Assembly (NCBI GenBank): GCA_964016985.1
Contig: OZ024828.1
Location: 7,344,610 to 7,408,609 of the forward strand
Length of the DNA stretch: 64,000 nucleotides
DNA from: Anodontia alba
Taxonomy: Eukaryota > Mollusca > Bivalvia > Lucinida > Lucinidae
Direction: 5' to 3'
The notes beneath the pieces are model-generated. The model made no database searches. It worked only from the letters and a program-made list of their open reading frames with translations, and was not told the origin of the DNA. A program made the translations under genes and the position numbers. Positions 63,020 to 64,000 of the stretch are shown here, piece after piece (position 1 is the first letter of the stretch; the number at the start of each line of letters is the position of its first letter).

Positions 63020-63860
63020 CCCCTGCTTTGGGTACCTCCATAAACTGCTCAAAGGGACTGCAGTATGAATCAATATGTTAAAATGTACCTCTTACTAAAA
63101 TATTAACCTTGCAAAATTAGCCTAAGTCCAAAGTCAGTGAACCATGACATGTGGGTCAACTTTACTTGATTCTTGTATATTTGTTTTGTACTTAAAGACA
63201 TATGTCCTCATGCATAATTTCAAGTTGCTACATTCATAGGGACCCTGAAATCTACCTCTTAAAAAATCTTAACTTTGCAAAATTAACCTTAGTCAGAAGT
63301 TAGTGGACCTTGACATATGTGACCTGGTTTTTGTATATTCCTGTTGTACTCAAAGACATAAATCCTCATAGCAAATTTCAAGTTGATACAATAACAGGAA
63401 CCCTGATATCTACCTCTTACAAAAATCTTACCCTCGCAAAATTAGCCTAAGTCAAGGCGGGGACATCTGTGTACTCTGGACACATTTCTAGTATATTCCT
63501 GTTGTACTCAAAAACATAAATCCTCATAGCAAATTTCAAGTTGATACAATAATAGGAACCCTGATATCTACCTCTTACAAAAATCTTACCCTCGCAAAAT
63601 TAGCCTAAGTCAAGGCGGGGACATCTGTGTACTCTGAACACATTTCTAGTATATTCCTGTTGTACTCAAATCCTCATAGCAAATTTCAAGTTGCTACAAT
63701 GACAGGAACCCTGAAATCTATCTCTTACAAAAATCTGAACCTGAGTTTAACAGGATTGCGTACGTACTGACATACGGAATAATGTATACGTGTACACACA
63801 ACCTAAACTCTATATGACCAAGGCTTCATGCCGATGGCGGGGGCATAAAAATAAGCATCA
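63020..63860. repeat. ~158-bp degenerate tandem array with hairpin tail
   Basis: TTCCTGTTGTACTCAAA recurs near 63339, 63497 and 63655 (158 bp apart), with an older copy near 63181. The tail CATGCCGATGGCGGGGGCATAA ends it near 63848. No exon of the NEK-like gene was found here. Confidence 0.75.
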
Positions 63861-64000
63861 ACCTGCTGAATTTACCCAGAGAATATTCAAGTGCACACTT
63901 CACAGCTCTAATCCTCAAAGGTTTGGTCCAGAAAAAAATCGTATCTAGAAGTAAATTTAGGATCAAACTTTTTACAATCTCAGGTCATGCAGGATGCATA
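63861..64000. other. Right edge, nothing recognised
   Basis: AT-rich; a G-like trace (TGCTGAATTTACCCAGAG) lies at 63872-63890. Confidence 0.4.

Overview
This is animal genomic DNA: AT-rich, intron-dense and crowded with short non-autonomous transposons. No bacterial gene order, operon or rRNA is visible. The repeat types (TTAA-flanked miniature elements, GGCCCAG-ended elements, tandem bodies ending in a small G/C hairpin, a tRNA-headed SINE) resemble what is known from bivalve molluscs. A heterodont (clam-like) bivalve is my best guess, but that is inference, because no diagnostic gene is present.

Genes. Almost none of the open reading frames are real; most are readings through hairpin repeats or microsatellites. 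Two genes can be supported, both on the minus strand. (1) At the right, five consecutive coding exons (62472-62323, 58659-58508, 57758-57701, 56246-56165, 50012-49905) join in perfect phase. They give 182 residues of the C-terminus of a protein, a stop codon and a polyadenylation signal. The last third looks like the C-terminal tail of NIMA-related kinases (NEK1/NEK4 type). The kinase domain, if present, lies beyond the right edge. (2) At the left, one exon (2740-2546) carries a strong start of a protein with an N-myristoylation-type N-terminus (Met-Gly-Ala-Gly-Ala-Ser-Lys). The rest lies beyond the left edge. A promoter-like patch with E-boxes at about 31.75-32.18 kb may be its distant 5' end, which would imply a ~29 kb first intron.

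Repeats. I use working names. A: GGCCCAG ends, 3-bp target duplications, ~242 bp. B: AACCCTTGTCCTGCTGAA ends in TTAA, ~210 bp, piggyBac-like target. C, C3, C4 and D: different ends around the same hairpin core (Core-1, AAACAGTGTAGACC..GATCAG). E1-E6: six different end sets around another core (Core-2, GTGGGTACTCATTAGAA). F and G: different ends around Core-3 (TGACATTTCATG..). H: CCTCTTTATAAC ends. I: CTCGTTATCTCGA ends flanked by TA. L: hairpin around AAGGAAAGAATTTGCTCCC. The main unexplained structure in the window is this modularity: a few conserved hairpin cores inside many unrelated terminal shells. Nested insertions with readable target duplications allow some relative dating: B in C, an hAT-like element in E, a 4-bp-duplication element in C, and E1 in a tandem array.

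Other structures: seven degenerate tandem arrays, five or six of which have a monomer of about 150-160 bp despite unrelated sequences; a 30-bp minisatellite readable as a decapeptide repeat (44.9-45.7 kb); a ~500-bp compound tetranucleotide microsatellite (25.34-25.83 kb); a SINE with an 11-bp duplication; a LINE 3' fragment; and an LTR-like segment with a TATA box.

Layout: 0-2.5 kb repeats; 2.55-2.74 kb exon; 2.8-31.7 kb repeat-filled presumed intron; 31.75-32.2 kb promoter-like; 32.2-49.8 kb intergenic repeats; 49.8-62.5 kb 3' half of the NEK-like gene with repeat-filled introns; 62.5-64 kb intron or upstream repeats.
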